A DNA stretch of 64,000 nt from Paraburkholderia polaris (GTDB lineage Bacteria; Pseudomonadota; Gammaproteobacteria; Burkholderiales; Burkholderiaceae), in assembly GCF_012927345.1 (NCBI RefSeq), contig NZ_JABBGJ010000020.1:1-64000 (forward strand), in the 5' to 3' direction. Positions 1 to 7,149 of this stretch are shown here, in pieces. Below the pieces are notes generated by a model that saw only the letters and a list, made by a program, of their open reading frames with translations, searched no databases and had not been told where the DNA came from. A program made the translations under genes and the position numbers. The first letter of the stretch is position 1. Every line of letters starts with the position of its first letter.

Positions 1-280
1 TAGCCTTCTGATCACGGCCAACCAGCCGTTCTCGGGCTGGAACGACGTGTTCCCCGATCCCGGCATGACCGTCGCTGCAATTGACCGGCTCGTCCATCAT
101 TCGACGATCTTCGAGATGAATGTCGAAAGCTACCGTCGTCGCACCGCCAGCGACAAACAGAACAGCCGGCGCCGACAATCATCCAGCGACAATCACAAGG
201 AAGGAGCGACAAACATGGCCGAATAACCACCGACAATCAACCCGGTCGACCGGCCAAAATGATTGTCGGTAAACCGGCCA
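1..280 (+). mobile_element. Right end of an IS21-family insertion sequence (partial)
   Basis: The window opens inside istB of an IS21-family element, and the element appears to end near position 280. After the istB stop there are copies of GACAATC (around 175, 187 and 231) and an inverted copy, GATTGTCGGT, at 261-270. Multiple short terminal repeats are typical of IS21-family ends. The likely terminal CA falls at 279-280. The left end and istA lie outside the window, so neither completeness nor target duplication can be judged. The exact boundary is inferred. Confidence 0.65.
2..226 (+). CDS. istB: IstB, IS21-family transposition helper ATPase (C-terminal part)
   Basis: Translating from position 2 gives about 74 C-terminal residues, including LLITANQPFSGWNDVFPD and AIDRLVHHSTIFEMN. 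These are characteristic of the end of IstB, the AAA+ ATPase that assists the IstA transposase. The conserved arginine finger and sensor region lie in this part of the family. The reading frame stays open to the TAA at 224-226. The N-terminal Walker motifs are off the window. The last 25 or so residues are Ser, Arg and Asn rich and probably variable. Confidence 0.9.
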   Translation, partial: SLLITANQPFSGWNDVFPDPGMTVAAIDRLVHHSTIFEMNVESYRRRTASDKQNSRRRQSSSDNHKEGATNMAE

Positions 281-292
281 TCCTGCTTGACG

Positions 293-697
293 TTATCCAT
301 CCACATCCCCGCACCCTTGCAGGGCCTTCCAGATGGCGTTGAAGAAACAGTTTCCGTCAGGTCGAACCCAGACTCTTTCGCCATCGATCAGCGCCCAGTA
401 GTGCTCTTCCTCCACCTCGATACATACGTCGTTAGCGCTGTATTCCGATGCACCAAAAGACTCATGGTGCCGACCGTTCCAGACGTGAAGTGCCAGCCGG
501 CCCGCCTTCCAGCAAGGAAGTTCGGAAACCAGAAAGGGCATTGAATCCGCCAGCTCAAAATCCCATTCACCGTTGCGGCCGACGCGCTCTACCTGGTCGA
601 TCCACCTCGATTCGGTAACATCGGGTTGCTCGACAACGTCATCGTGCCCGCGTCGCTTATTTCTGGTTGCGGAATCGTTCTCTGCGTAGGTGTGCAT
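293..697 (-). CDS. Putative OTU-like cysteine protease with permuted catalytic order
   Basis: This is a 134-residue ORF. Residues 42-52 (NGEWDFELADS) and the following strand-rich stretch resemble the middle of OTU deubiquitinases. Then come EEEHYWALID with the presumed catalytic His99, and finally RPDGNCFFNAIWKAL with the OTU signature DGNC and presumed nucleophile Cys117. In ordinary OTU proteins DGNC is N-terminal and the His is C-terminal, so the order here is permuted. The frame is open upstream to about 751, so a longer start is possible; no strong ribosome site precedes the ATG. The stop lies only 13 bp from the inferred IS21 end, so the C-terminus could be native or trimmed. Base composition is lower in G+C than the neighbours, suggesting horizontal transfer. 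The assignment rests on motifs only. Confidence 0.5.
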   Translation of the reverse strand: MHTYAENDSATRNKRRGHDDVVEQPDVTESRWIDQVERVGRNGEWDFELADSMPFLVSELPCWKAGRLALHVWNGRHHESFGASEYSANDVCIEVEEEHYWALIDGERVWVRPDGNCFFNAIWKALQGCGDVDG

Positions 698-1049
698 AAG
701 CCGTCTCGGAATCGGACAATTGACTTTGAATAGAGCCGTGCATTGCCAGGCTCAGGCGCATATTGCGTGTCATGCCGATCGGATATGCACTGTTTCATCG
801 CAGCGACGCTGATGCGATATTATTTTTATTTCTGAAACGTGCGAATCAATGACAATACTGGGAAACTAAAGCGGTGTATTCGTGCTGTCAACGGCGTAAC
901 CACAAGAATTATCTGTGTGCGTCAATCTGCAGCAATTGCGCCGAGCCATGCTTATTGAGCCAAGGAACGGCCTGATATAGACGAAATTCCTTTCGGGGGC
1001 TGTGTGAAGTATGGGGTGGTTTAGAGGAGCGGCGAGGATTTCGCAGTCG
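698..1049. other. Intergenic region, no gene seen
   Basis: No convincing gene was found here. The stretch around 811-870 is AT-rich and could hold the promoter of the minus-strand ORF at 293-697. No clear -35/-10 pair with good spacing could be fixed. Confidence 0.4.
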
Positions 1050-1099
1050 AAAAAAAACCGCCCCTTATAACTGCACTCCCGTGCAGTTATAAGGGGCGG
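1050..1099 (-). terminator. Rho-independent terminator of the parvulin gene
   Basis: A perfect 18-bp inverted repeat (1058-1075 and 1082-1099) has a 6-base loop. Read on the minus strand it is followed by a run of T (complement of the A-run at 1050-1057). It begins 26 bp after the stop of the minus-strand PPIase gene. Confidence 0.9.
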
Positions 1100-1124
1100 C
1101 CAATTCAGAGTGGCTAAAAACCGC

Positions 1125-1904
1125 TTACTGAATCTTCGCGTTCTTACGCAGACCTTCTTCGAACGCCTGCAGCTTTTCCTGCTGGATCTGCTGCACGATC
1201 TGCGGACGCACTTGCTCGAGCGGGGGCGGCGTGATGTTGCGCACGTCGTCGACACGGATGATGTGCCAGCCGAATTGCGTATGCACCGGCGTGTCGGTCA
1301 TCTGGCCTTTCTGCAGATGCGTGGCCGCGTCCGCGAATTCAGGCACATAGGCCTTCGGGTCCGACCAGTCCAGGTCGCCGCCGTTCTTGCCCGATCCCGG
1401 GTCCTTCGAGTATTGCTTCGCGAGGTCTTCGAAGCTCGCGCCGGCCTTGATCTTGGCGATCAGATCCTTGGCTTGCTGTTCGTTGTCGACCAGGATGTGG
1501 TGCAGGTGATATTCCTTGCCGCCTGCGTCCTTGATCAGCGCGTTATAGCGCGCGGTGACTTCGGCGTCGGTCGGCGTGTTGTTCTTCACGAAATCTTCGA
1601 TCAGCGCGCGCAGCACGACGGTTTGTTGCGCGACGGCGATTTGAGCCTTGATGTCCGGACGATTCGGCAGGCCGCGGCGCAGCGCTTCCTGCATCAGGAT
1701 TTCGCGATTCACCAGCTCTTCGCGCACGGCCATTTGCAACTGTGGCGTGTCTTGCTGGCCTTGATGAACCAGTTGATCGATCAGCGCGTCGGCGCGCGCT
1801 TTCGGAATCGGCGTGCCGTTTACGACAGCAATGTTCTGTGCGAATGCAGGTGCGGCCGCAAAGGCAGCCAGCAATACCCAAAGGCGGGTTTTCTTCAAGG
1901 TCAT
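1125..1904 (-). CDS. Periplasmic peptidyl-prolyl cis-trans isomerase, parvulin (PpiC/SurA) type
   Basis: This 259-residue protein has a signal peptide ending at AFA (residue 22), so it is probably exported and may be periplasmic. A helical SurA-N-like region covers roughly residues 25-125. A parvulin domain follows (about 130-225) with YHLHHILV at its start and FGWHIIRVDD at its end, the two usual parvulin signatures. It should catalyse proline isomerisation during folding of envelope proteins. It is the promoter-distal member of a compact minus-strand group with BolA and YciB (12-bp and 1-bp gaps), and a strong hairpin ends the unit. PrsA-like foldases are the nearest alternative. Confidence 0.92.
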   Translation of the reverse strand: MTLKKTRLWVLLAAFAAAPAFAQNIAVVNGTPIPKARADALIDQLVHQGQQDTPQLQMAVREELVNREILMQEALRRGLPNRPDIKAQIAVAQQTVVLRALIEDFVKNNTPTDAEVTARYNALIKDAGGKEYHLHHILVDNEQQAKDLIAKIKAGASFEDLAKQYSKDPGSGKNGGDLDWSDPKAYVPEFADAATHLQKGQMTDTPVHTQFGWHIIRVDDVRNITPPPLEQVRPQIVQQIQQEKLQAFEEGLRKNAKIQ

Positions 1905-1915
1905 CGAAAGGTTTC

Positions 1916-2230
1916 CTAGCGGGGCAACAAAGCGAATTCTTCGGGCGTATACGCCGTGATTGCAAGGGCGTGAATGCCGCGCTGCATGGCATCGGCCAGC
2001 GCATCATACACCATGCGATGCCGCGCCACGCGGGCCTTGCCGGCGAATGCGGCGGCCACGATCGTGACAGTGAAATGACCGCCGGCGGAGGCGCCGGCGT
2101 GGCCTGCGTGCTGCGCGCTGTCATCCGTGATCTGGATCGACGCGACCGGCGCGAGCGCTGCGCTCAGGCGCGCTTCGATCAGCGCAGCCCGCTCGGCGGT
2201 GGTGGCATGCATGAATACATCGCTCGTCAT
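1916..2230 (-). CDS. bolA: BolA family protein
   Basis: This 104-residue protein fits the small BolA class. The C-terminal half holds the BolA core, with ARHRMVYDALADAM followed by GIHALAITAYTPEEF. In this family the conserved histidine takes part in Fe-S coordination with monothiol glutaredoxins. Known roles are Fe-S trafficking and morphology or stress control. It lies between YciB and the PPIase with one base separating it from yciB, so the three genes are very likely one transcript. An ATG start is used. Confidence 0.9.
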   Translation of the reverse strand: MTSDVFMHATTAERAALIEARLSAALAPVASIQITDDSAQHAGHAGASAGGHFTVTIVAAAFAGKARVARHRMVYDALADAMQRGIHALAITAYTPEEFALLPR

Positions 2231-2231
2231 G

Positions 2232-2762
2232 TCATTCTTCCTTCATGTACTTCGAGAGCCACAAACTCTGTCCGACGATGAATACCACGAGGCACCCGGT
2301 CGCGCCGAACAGCTTGAAATTGACCCATTGGTCGGTCGTGTAGTTATACGCGACGAACAGGTTCACCAGCCCCAGCAGCACGAAGAAAATCGCCCAGACG
2401 ATATTCAGCTTGCCCCAGATCGCGTGCGGCAGTGTGATCTGCTTGCCCATCATCGCTTCGATCAGGTTCTTGTTGAAGGCCAGCTGCGAGACGATCAGCG
2501 CGACCGAAAACGCCCAGTACAACACGGTCGGCTTCCATTTGATAAAGGTGTCGTTGTGCAGCACGAGCGTCGCGCCGCCGAAGACGGTGACGACGCCGAG
2601 GCTCACCCACAGCATCGGATCGACCTTGCGGTGGCGGAATGCCACCCACGCGATCTGCACCAGCGTGGCAACGATCGCCACTGCCGTCGCCGTGAAAATG
2701 CCCCATAGCTTGAAGGCGACGAAAAACAGGATGATCGGGAACAGATCGAACAGGAATTTCAT
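2232..2762 (-). CDS. yciB: YciB/IspZ inner-membrane septation protein
   Basis: This 176-residue, very hydrophobic protein begins MKFLFDLFPIILFFVAFKLW, the classic YciB start. Four to five membrane segments follow, with the family stretch around NLFVAYNYTTDQWVNFKLFG near the C-terminus. YciB family members take part in cell-envelope synthesis and septation at the inner membrane. A longer reading frame extends upstream to 2984, but the added residues are Arg/Ala rich with no family similarity, so the ATG at 2762 is chosen. It is the first gene of the yciB-bolA-ppi group. Confidence 0.92.
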   Translation of the reverse strand: MKFLFDLFPIILFFVAFKLWGIFTATAVAIVATLVQIAWVAFRHRKVDPMLWVSLGVVTVFGGATLVLHNDTFIKWKPTVLYWAFSVALIVSQLAFNKNLIEAMMGKQITLPHAIWGKLNIVWAIFFVLLGLVNLFVAYNYTTDQWVNFKLFGATGCLVVFIVGQSLWLSKYMKEE

Positions 2763-3005
2763 TATCTGGTCGGGAATTCGGAGAGTGGGTCGGAGAGTGG
2801 ATCGGAAAAACAGGGACGCGGCGCGGGGCGCCCGGTGGCAGGGATAGAAGAAACCCGCCGCGGCACGCCGGGAACGGCACGTTGCGCCGTCCGTAGCATG
2901 ATCGCCGCGCCGGGTTGACCGGTTCGCAAGCCGGATGAAGGGTGTCGCGGCCGGCGGGCGCTTAAGGCAGACGCCGGCCGGCAACGCGCCGAACTCCGCG
3001 CTGCG

Positions 3006-3428
3006 TTACTTGGGCTCGAATTGTAACGCAGCCGAATTGATGCAGTAACGCAGACCGGTCGGCGCCGGTCCGTCTTCGAACACGTGACCCAGATGCGCGC
3101 CGCAGTTCTTGCACTGCACTTCGATGCGCAGCATGCCGTGCGTGCGGTCGGTTTTCTCGGCGATCACTTCGCCGTTGATCGGCTTGAAGTAGCTCGGCCA
3201 GCCACAACCGGCGTCGAACTTGGTGTCCGATTCGAACAGCGGTGTGCCGCAACACACGCAGTCATAGATGCCGCGGTCCCAGTGGTCGTGATAGCGGCCG
3301 GTGAAGGGGCGCTCGGTGGCCGCGTGGCGCGTCACCTCGTATTCGATGTCGGAGAGCTGATTACGCCACTCGGCGTCGTCTTTCTGCACGGCGGGGGCGC
3401 CAGCGTTGAGGTCGTCGGGCTTGTTCAT
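3006..3428 (-). CDS. msrB: Peptide-methionine (R)-S-oxide reductase MsrB
   Basis: This 140-residue single-domain MsrB reduces methionine-R-sulfoxide in proteins. It has two zinc-binding CxxC pairs (Cys57/Cys60 and Cys106/Cys109). The catalytic cysteine is in LRYCINSAAL (Cys129) and a likely resolving cysteine is in AGCGWPSY (Cys75). No signal peptide is visible, so it is cytoplasmic. It stands between yciB and selO in the same orientation. The gap to selO is about 90 bp, so co-transcription of these two oxidative-stress-related genes is plausible. Confidence 0.97.
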   Translation of the reverse strand: MNKPDDLNAGAPAVQKDDAEWRNQLSDIEYEVTRHAATERPFTGRYHDHWDRGIYDCVCCGTPLFESDTKFDAGCGWPSYFKPINGEVIAEKTDRTHGMLRIEVQCKNCGAHLGHVFEDGPAPTGLRYCINSAALQFEPK

Positions 3429-3518
3429 GGTCGGGGTTCCTGTCTCAAGATTGTTTGGGGGCTGCTAAGGGGGCCAGCGGTTCAAGCAGATTTCAGCAGA
3501 ATCAAAGCTTTCGGCTTG

Positions 3519-5075
3519 TCACGAAGAGCAACTCACTTCCAACGAGCTGGCCCAATCCGGCGGCAGCCCCGCATACGATTCGTTTTCCGGCTGCTCGTCG
3601 AACGGGCGGCGCAGCACCGCCGCCAGACGTTCCACTTCGGAAAAGTCCTTCTCTTTGGCACGGCGGATCGCGGTTTCCGCCAGATGATTGCGAAGTACGA
3701 ATTTGGGGTTCACACGGTTCATTGCAATGGCGCGCGCGGCGTCGTCGCGTGTTTCTTCGGACAGGCGCGCGCGGTAGTCGTTCACCCACGCGTCGAACGC
3801 GGCGCGGTCGAGGAACAGGTCGCGCACCGGCGCGTCGCCGCTCGCATCGTGCTTTGAAATACGCGCCAGATTGCGGAAGGTCAGCGTGAAATCCGCACGG
3901 TTCGCGTGCATCACTTCGAACAGACGGTTGACCAAAGTATCGTCACCGTCGCGCTCGCTTTCGAGGCCGAGCTTGGCGCGCATGCGTTTCTCCAACGCCG
4001 GCGCGAAACGCTCCTTGAAGCCGCCGAGCACGCGCTGCGCGTCTTCGATTGCCTTGTCGCCGCGCACGCCTTCTTCATGCTTAACGCCCAGCAACGGCAG
4101 CAGGCCTTGCGCGAGGCAAAAGAGGTTCCAGTAAGCGATTTGCGGCTGCATCTTGTACGCGTAGCGGCCTTGCGAGTCAGAGTGATTGCAGATGTAGCCG
4201 GCGTCGAAACCGTCCATGAAGCCGAATGGGCCGTAGTCGATCGTGAGACCGAGGATCGACATGTTGTCGGTATTCATCACGCCGTGGCAGAAGCCGACGG
4301 CTTGCCATTCGACCATCAGATCGGCCGTCGAATTCACCGCTTCATTCAGCAGCGCGAGATACGGATCGTCGGCTTCGCGGCAATGCGGATAGAAGCGTTC
4401 GATCACATGATCCGCGAGCGCGCGCAGCGCATCGACGCGATCGTTCGAATAGAAGTGCTCGAAGTGCCCGAAGCGCACGAAACTCGGCGCCACACGCGTG
4501 ACGACCGCTGCGGTTTCGACTTCCTCGCGGCGCACCGGCTGGTCGGAGCCGATCACGCATAGTGCGCGCGTGGTCGGAACGCCGAGGTGATGCATCGCTT
4601 CCGAACACAGATATTCTCGGATTGACGAACGCAGCACGGCGCGGCCGTCGCCCATGCGCGAATAGGGCGTGCGGCCCGCGCCTTTGAGCTGCAGTTCGAA
4701 GCGTTGGCCGTCGTGTTCGACTTCGCCGAGACCGAGCGCGCGGCCGTCGCCGAGCTGGCCGGCCCACACGCCGAACTGATGCCCCGAATACACCGACGCG
4801 TACGGGAGCGCTTCGGCGCGCCATTCACGCGTGGCGTTGCCGGAGAACAGTTCGGCGAAGCCCGGATCATTCTGGAGCCCAGGCTCTAAACCGAGCAATG
4901 CGGCGGTTTCTTCGGAGAAGCCGACCACATACGGCGCACTCAACGGCGCCGCGGGCAGCCGCGTCAGAAACGCGCTGCCGAGGCGCGCAAATGCGTTTTC
5001 AGGCGAGGTGGTAAGTGCGTCGGAAAGAGCCGATAACGGCCCGGATAACCCTGCAATGCTTGGGGAAAACGACAT
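3519..5075 (-). CDS. selO: SelO (YdiU) protein adenylyltransferase, pseudokinase fold
   Basis: This 518-residue protein matches full-length YdiU/SelO. Recognisable stretches are VYSGHQFGVWAGQLGDGRA near residue 95, GAGRTPYSRMGDGRAVLRSS near 135 and GVMNTDNMSILGLTIDYGPF near 250. The last holds the metal-binding Asn/Asp pair. SelO enzymes transfer AMP from ATP to Ser, Thr or Tyr of proteins and affect redox homeostasis. Proteobacterial members such as this usually lack the selenocysteine of the animal protein. It is divergent from the acyl-CoA ligase gene at 5323, with about 250 bp between them. Confidence 0.95.
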   Translation of the reverse strand: MSFSPSIAGLSGPLSALSDALTTSPENAFARLGSAFLTRLPAAPLSAPYVVGFSEETAALLGLEPGLQNDPGFAELFSGNATREWRAEALPYASVYSGHQFGVWAGQLGDGRALGLGEVEHDGQRFELQLKGAGRTPYSRMGDGRAVLRSSIREYLCSEAMHHLGVPTTRALCVIGSDQPVRREEVETAAVVTRVAPSFVRFGHFEHFYSNDRVDALRALADHVIERFYPHCREADDPYLALLNEAVNSTADLMVEWQAVGFCHGVMNTDNMSILGLTIDYGPFGFMDGFDAGYICNHSDSQGRYAYKMQPQIAYWNLFCLAQGLLPLLGVKHEEGVRGDKAIEDAQRVLGGFKERFAPALEKRMRAKLGLESERDGDDTLVNRLFEVMHANRADFTLTFRNLARISKHDASGDAPVRDLFLDRAAFDAWVNDYRARLSEETRDDAARAIAMNRVNPKFVLRNHLAETAIRRAKEKDFSEVERLAAVLRRPFDEQPENESYAGLPPDWASSLEVSCSS

Positions 5076-5322
5076 GTTGAGCGCCTCTGGATTAACCGAT
5101 ATTGTAAGTCCGCGCCCGCGGAGCTGCTGGCCAGCCCTCAGCCCGAGGTTTAGCCAGACCCGCGCCTGCGTGCCGGGCGTCTCCTGCCGGAGCGCGCCTG
5201 CGCCGTTTCAGAGCACGCCGCGCGGACCCACCGGAGCGTTGCGTGCGACTCAAACGGAGCGCGCCGCGTGGCCCCCGAATTGCAACCCCAATGACGCAAA
5301 CAAGGCGAGGAGACTTCTCTTT

Positions 5323-7008
5323 ATGACGACGCCGCTGCTTGGCCAGATGATGGACGTGCCGCTCACTGTGTCCTCGTTGCTCGCGCATGCCGCGCGGCAT
5401 TTCGGCGACACCGAGATCGTGTCGCGGCGCATCGAAGGCGACGTGCATCGCTACACCTACCGCGACTGCGAAAAGCGCGCGAAGCAGCTGGCGCAGGCGC
5501 TGATCGCGCTCGGCGTCGAGCCCGGCGAGCGGGTGGCCACGCTGGCCTGGAACGGCTACCGGCATCTGGAAGCGTATTACGGCACGACGGGCTTCGGCGC
5601 CGTGTGCCACACGATCAATCCGCGCCTCTTTCCCGATCAGATCGCCTACATCGTCAACCACGCCGACGACGCCTACGTGCTCTTCGACACCACGTTCGCG
5701 CCACTTGTCGATGCCCTCGCGCCGCAGTGCCCCAAAGTGCGCGGCTGGATCGCACTGGCCGATGAGGACCACCTGCCGAAGATGCAAACGCCGGTGCTGA
5801 GCTACGAAACGTTGGTAGAAGCGCAGGATGGCAATTACGAATGGCCGGCCATTGACGAACGGCAGGCGTCTTACCTCTGCTATACGTCGGGCACCACCGG
5901 CAACCCGAAAGGCGCGCTGTACTCGCATCGCTCGACGGTGCTGCACGCGTTCGGTGCATCTCTTCCCGATGCGATGAGCTTGTCCGCGCGCGACTCCGTG
6001 CTGCCGGTCGTGCCGATGTTCCATGTGAACGCCTGGGGCATTCCGCATGCCGCGCCGCTGACCGGCGCGAAGCTTGTCTTTCCCGGCAAGGATCTCGACG
6101 GCAAATCGCTGTATGAATTGATGGAAAGCGAACGCGTCACGTATTCGGCCGGCGTGCCGACCGTGTGGCTCGGCTTGCTCAACTACCTGCGCGAAGCCAA
6201 GGTGCGTTTCTCTTCGCTGAACCGCACGGTGATCGGCGGCTCAGCCTGTCCGCCGGCCATGCTGCGAGCCTTCGAGGACGAGTACGGCGTGCAGGTGATC
6301 CACGCATGGGGCATGACGGAAATGTCACCGCTCGGCACCTTGTCGAAACTGACGTGGGAACAGAGTCAGCGTCCGCTGGCAGAGCAGCGCAAACTGCTCG
6401 AAAAGCAGGGCCATGTGCTGTACGGCGTCGATATGAAGATCGTCGGTGAAGACGGGCGCGATCTGCCGTGGGACGGTGTGGCGTTCGGCGATCTGCACGT
6501 GCGCGGACCCTGGGTGATCGACCGGTATTTCCGCAAGGGCGATTCGCCGCTGGTGGACGGCTGGTTCCCGACCGGCGACGTCGCCACGATCGACCGCGAC
6601 AGCTTCCTGCACATCACGGATCGCTCGAAAGACGTGATCAAGTCGGGTGGCGAGTGGATCAGTTCAATCGACATCGAGAACGTCGCGATCGCGCATCCGG
6701 CGGTGGCTGAAGCCGCGTGCATCGCCTGCGCGCATCCGAAATGGACCGAGCGGCCGCTGCTGGTGATCGTCAGGCGGGCGGGTTTCGACGTGACGCGCGA
6801 AGAACTGCTCGCGTTCTACGACGGCAAGGTCGCCAAATGGTGGATTCCCGACGACGTCGTCTTCGTCGACGAACTCCCGCACACGGCTACCGGCAAGCTG
6901 CAGAAACTCAAACTGCGCGATATCTTCCGCGACCACGTCCTGCCGTCCGCGCTCGAAGACGAAAAGGACTGTCCGCTTACTCCGCTTGCCAGGGGAAACC
7001 CCATCTAA
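5323..7008 (+). CDS. Fatty acyl-CoA ligase (AMP-forming)
   Basis: This 561-residue member of the ANL superfamily activates a medium- or long-chain carboxylic acid to its CoA thioester through an acyl-AMP. The P-loop signature YTSGTTGNPKGALYSHRS is present. HAWGMTEMSPLG is the A5 motif, GWFPTGDVATID carries the hinge-region Asp, and TATGKLQKLKLR near the end carries the catalytic lysine. The frame is open upstream to 4831, but that part overlaps selO and lacks similarity. The ATG at 5323 follows GGCGAGGAGA. It heads a same-strand group with the hydratase/dehydrogenase and thiolase, implying beta-oxidation. The substrate chain length is unknown. Confidence 0.92.
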   Translation: MTTPLLGQMMDVPLTVSSLLAHAARHFGDTEIVSRRIEGDVHRYTYRDCEKRAKQLAQALIALGVEPGERVATLAWNGYRHLEAYYGTTGFGAVCHTINPRLFPDQIAYIVNHADDAYVLFDTTFAPLVDALAPQCPKVRGWIALADEDHLPKMQTPVLSYETLVEAQDGNYEWPAIDERQASYLCYTSGTTGNPKGALYSHRSTVLHAFGASLPDAMSLSARDSVLPVVPMFHVNAWGIPHAAPLTGAKLVFPGKDLDGKSLYELMESERVTYSAGVPTVWLGLLNYLREAKVRFSSLNRTVIGGSACPPAMLRAFEDEYGVQVIHAWGMTEMSPLGTLSKLTWEQSQRPLAEQRKLLEKQGHVLYGVDMKIVGEDGRDLPWDGVAFGDLHVRGPWVIDRYFRKGDSPLVDGWFPTGDVATIDRDSFLHITDRSKDVIKSGGEWISSIDIENVAIAHPAVAEAACIACAHPKWTERPLLVIVRRAGFDVTREELLAFYDGKVAKWWIPDDVVFVDELPHTATGKLQKLKLRDIFRDHVLPSALEDEKDCPLTPLARGNPI

Positions 7009-7149
7009 CGATAAATTGAACGAGCGTGCTTTTTTGTGTATTCTGCCTGCTGACCCGGGAAACTCGGAGATAAAGTCGGACAATGAGTCGACCCGATAAA
7101 CCGGACGGGCGGCGCGTCATGCGCCGCCTCATCGCACGGAGGCAGGCAG

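Noticed and set aside
4831..5322. N-terminal extension of the acyl-CoA ligase
   Set aside because: It overlaps selO and shows no similarity to ligases; a ribosome site supports the later ATG.
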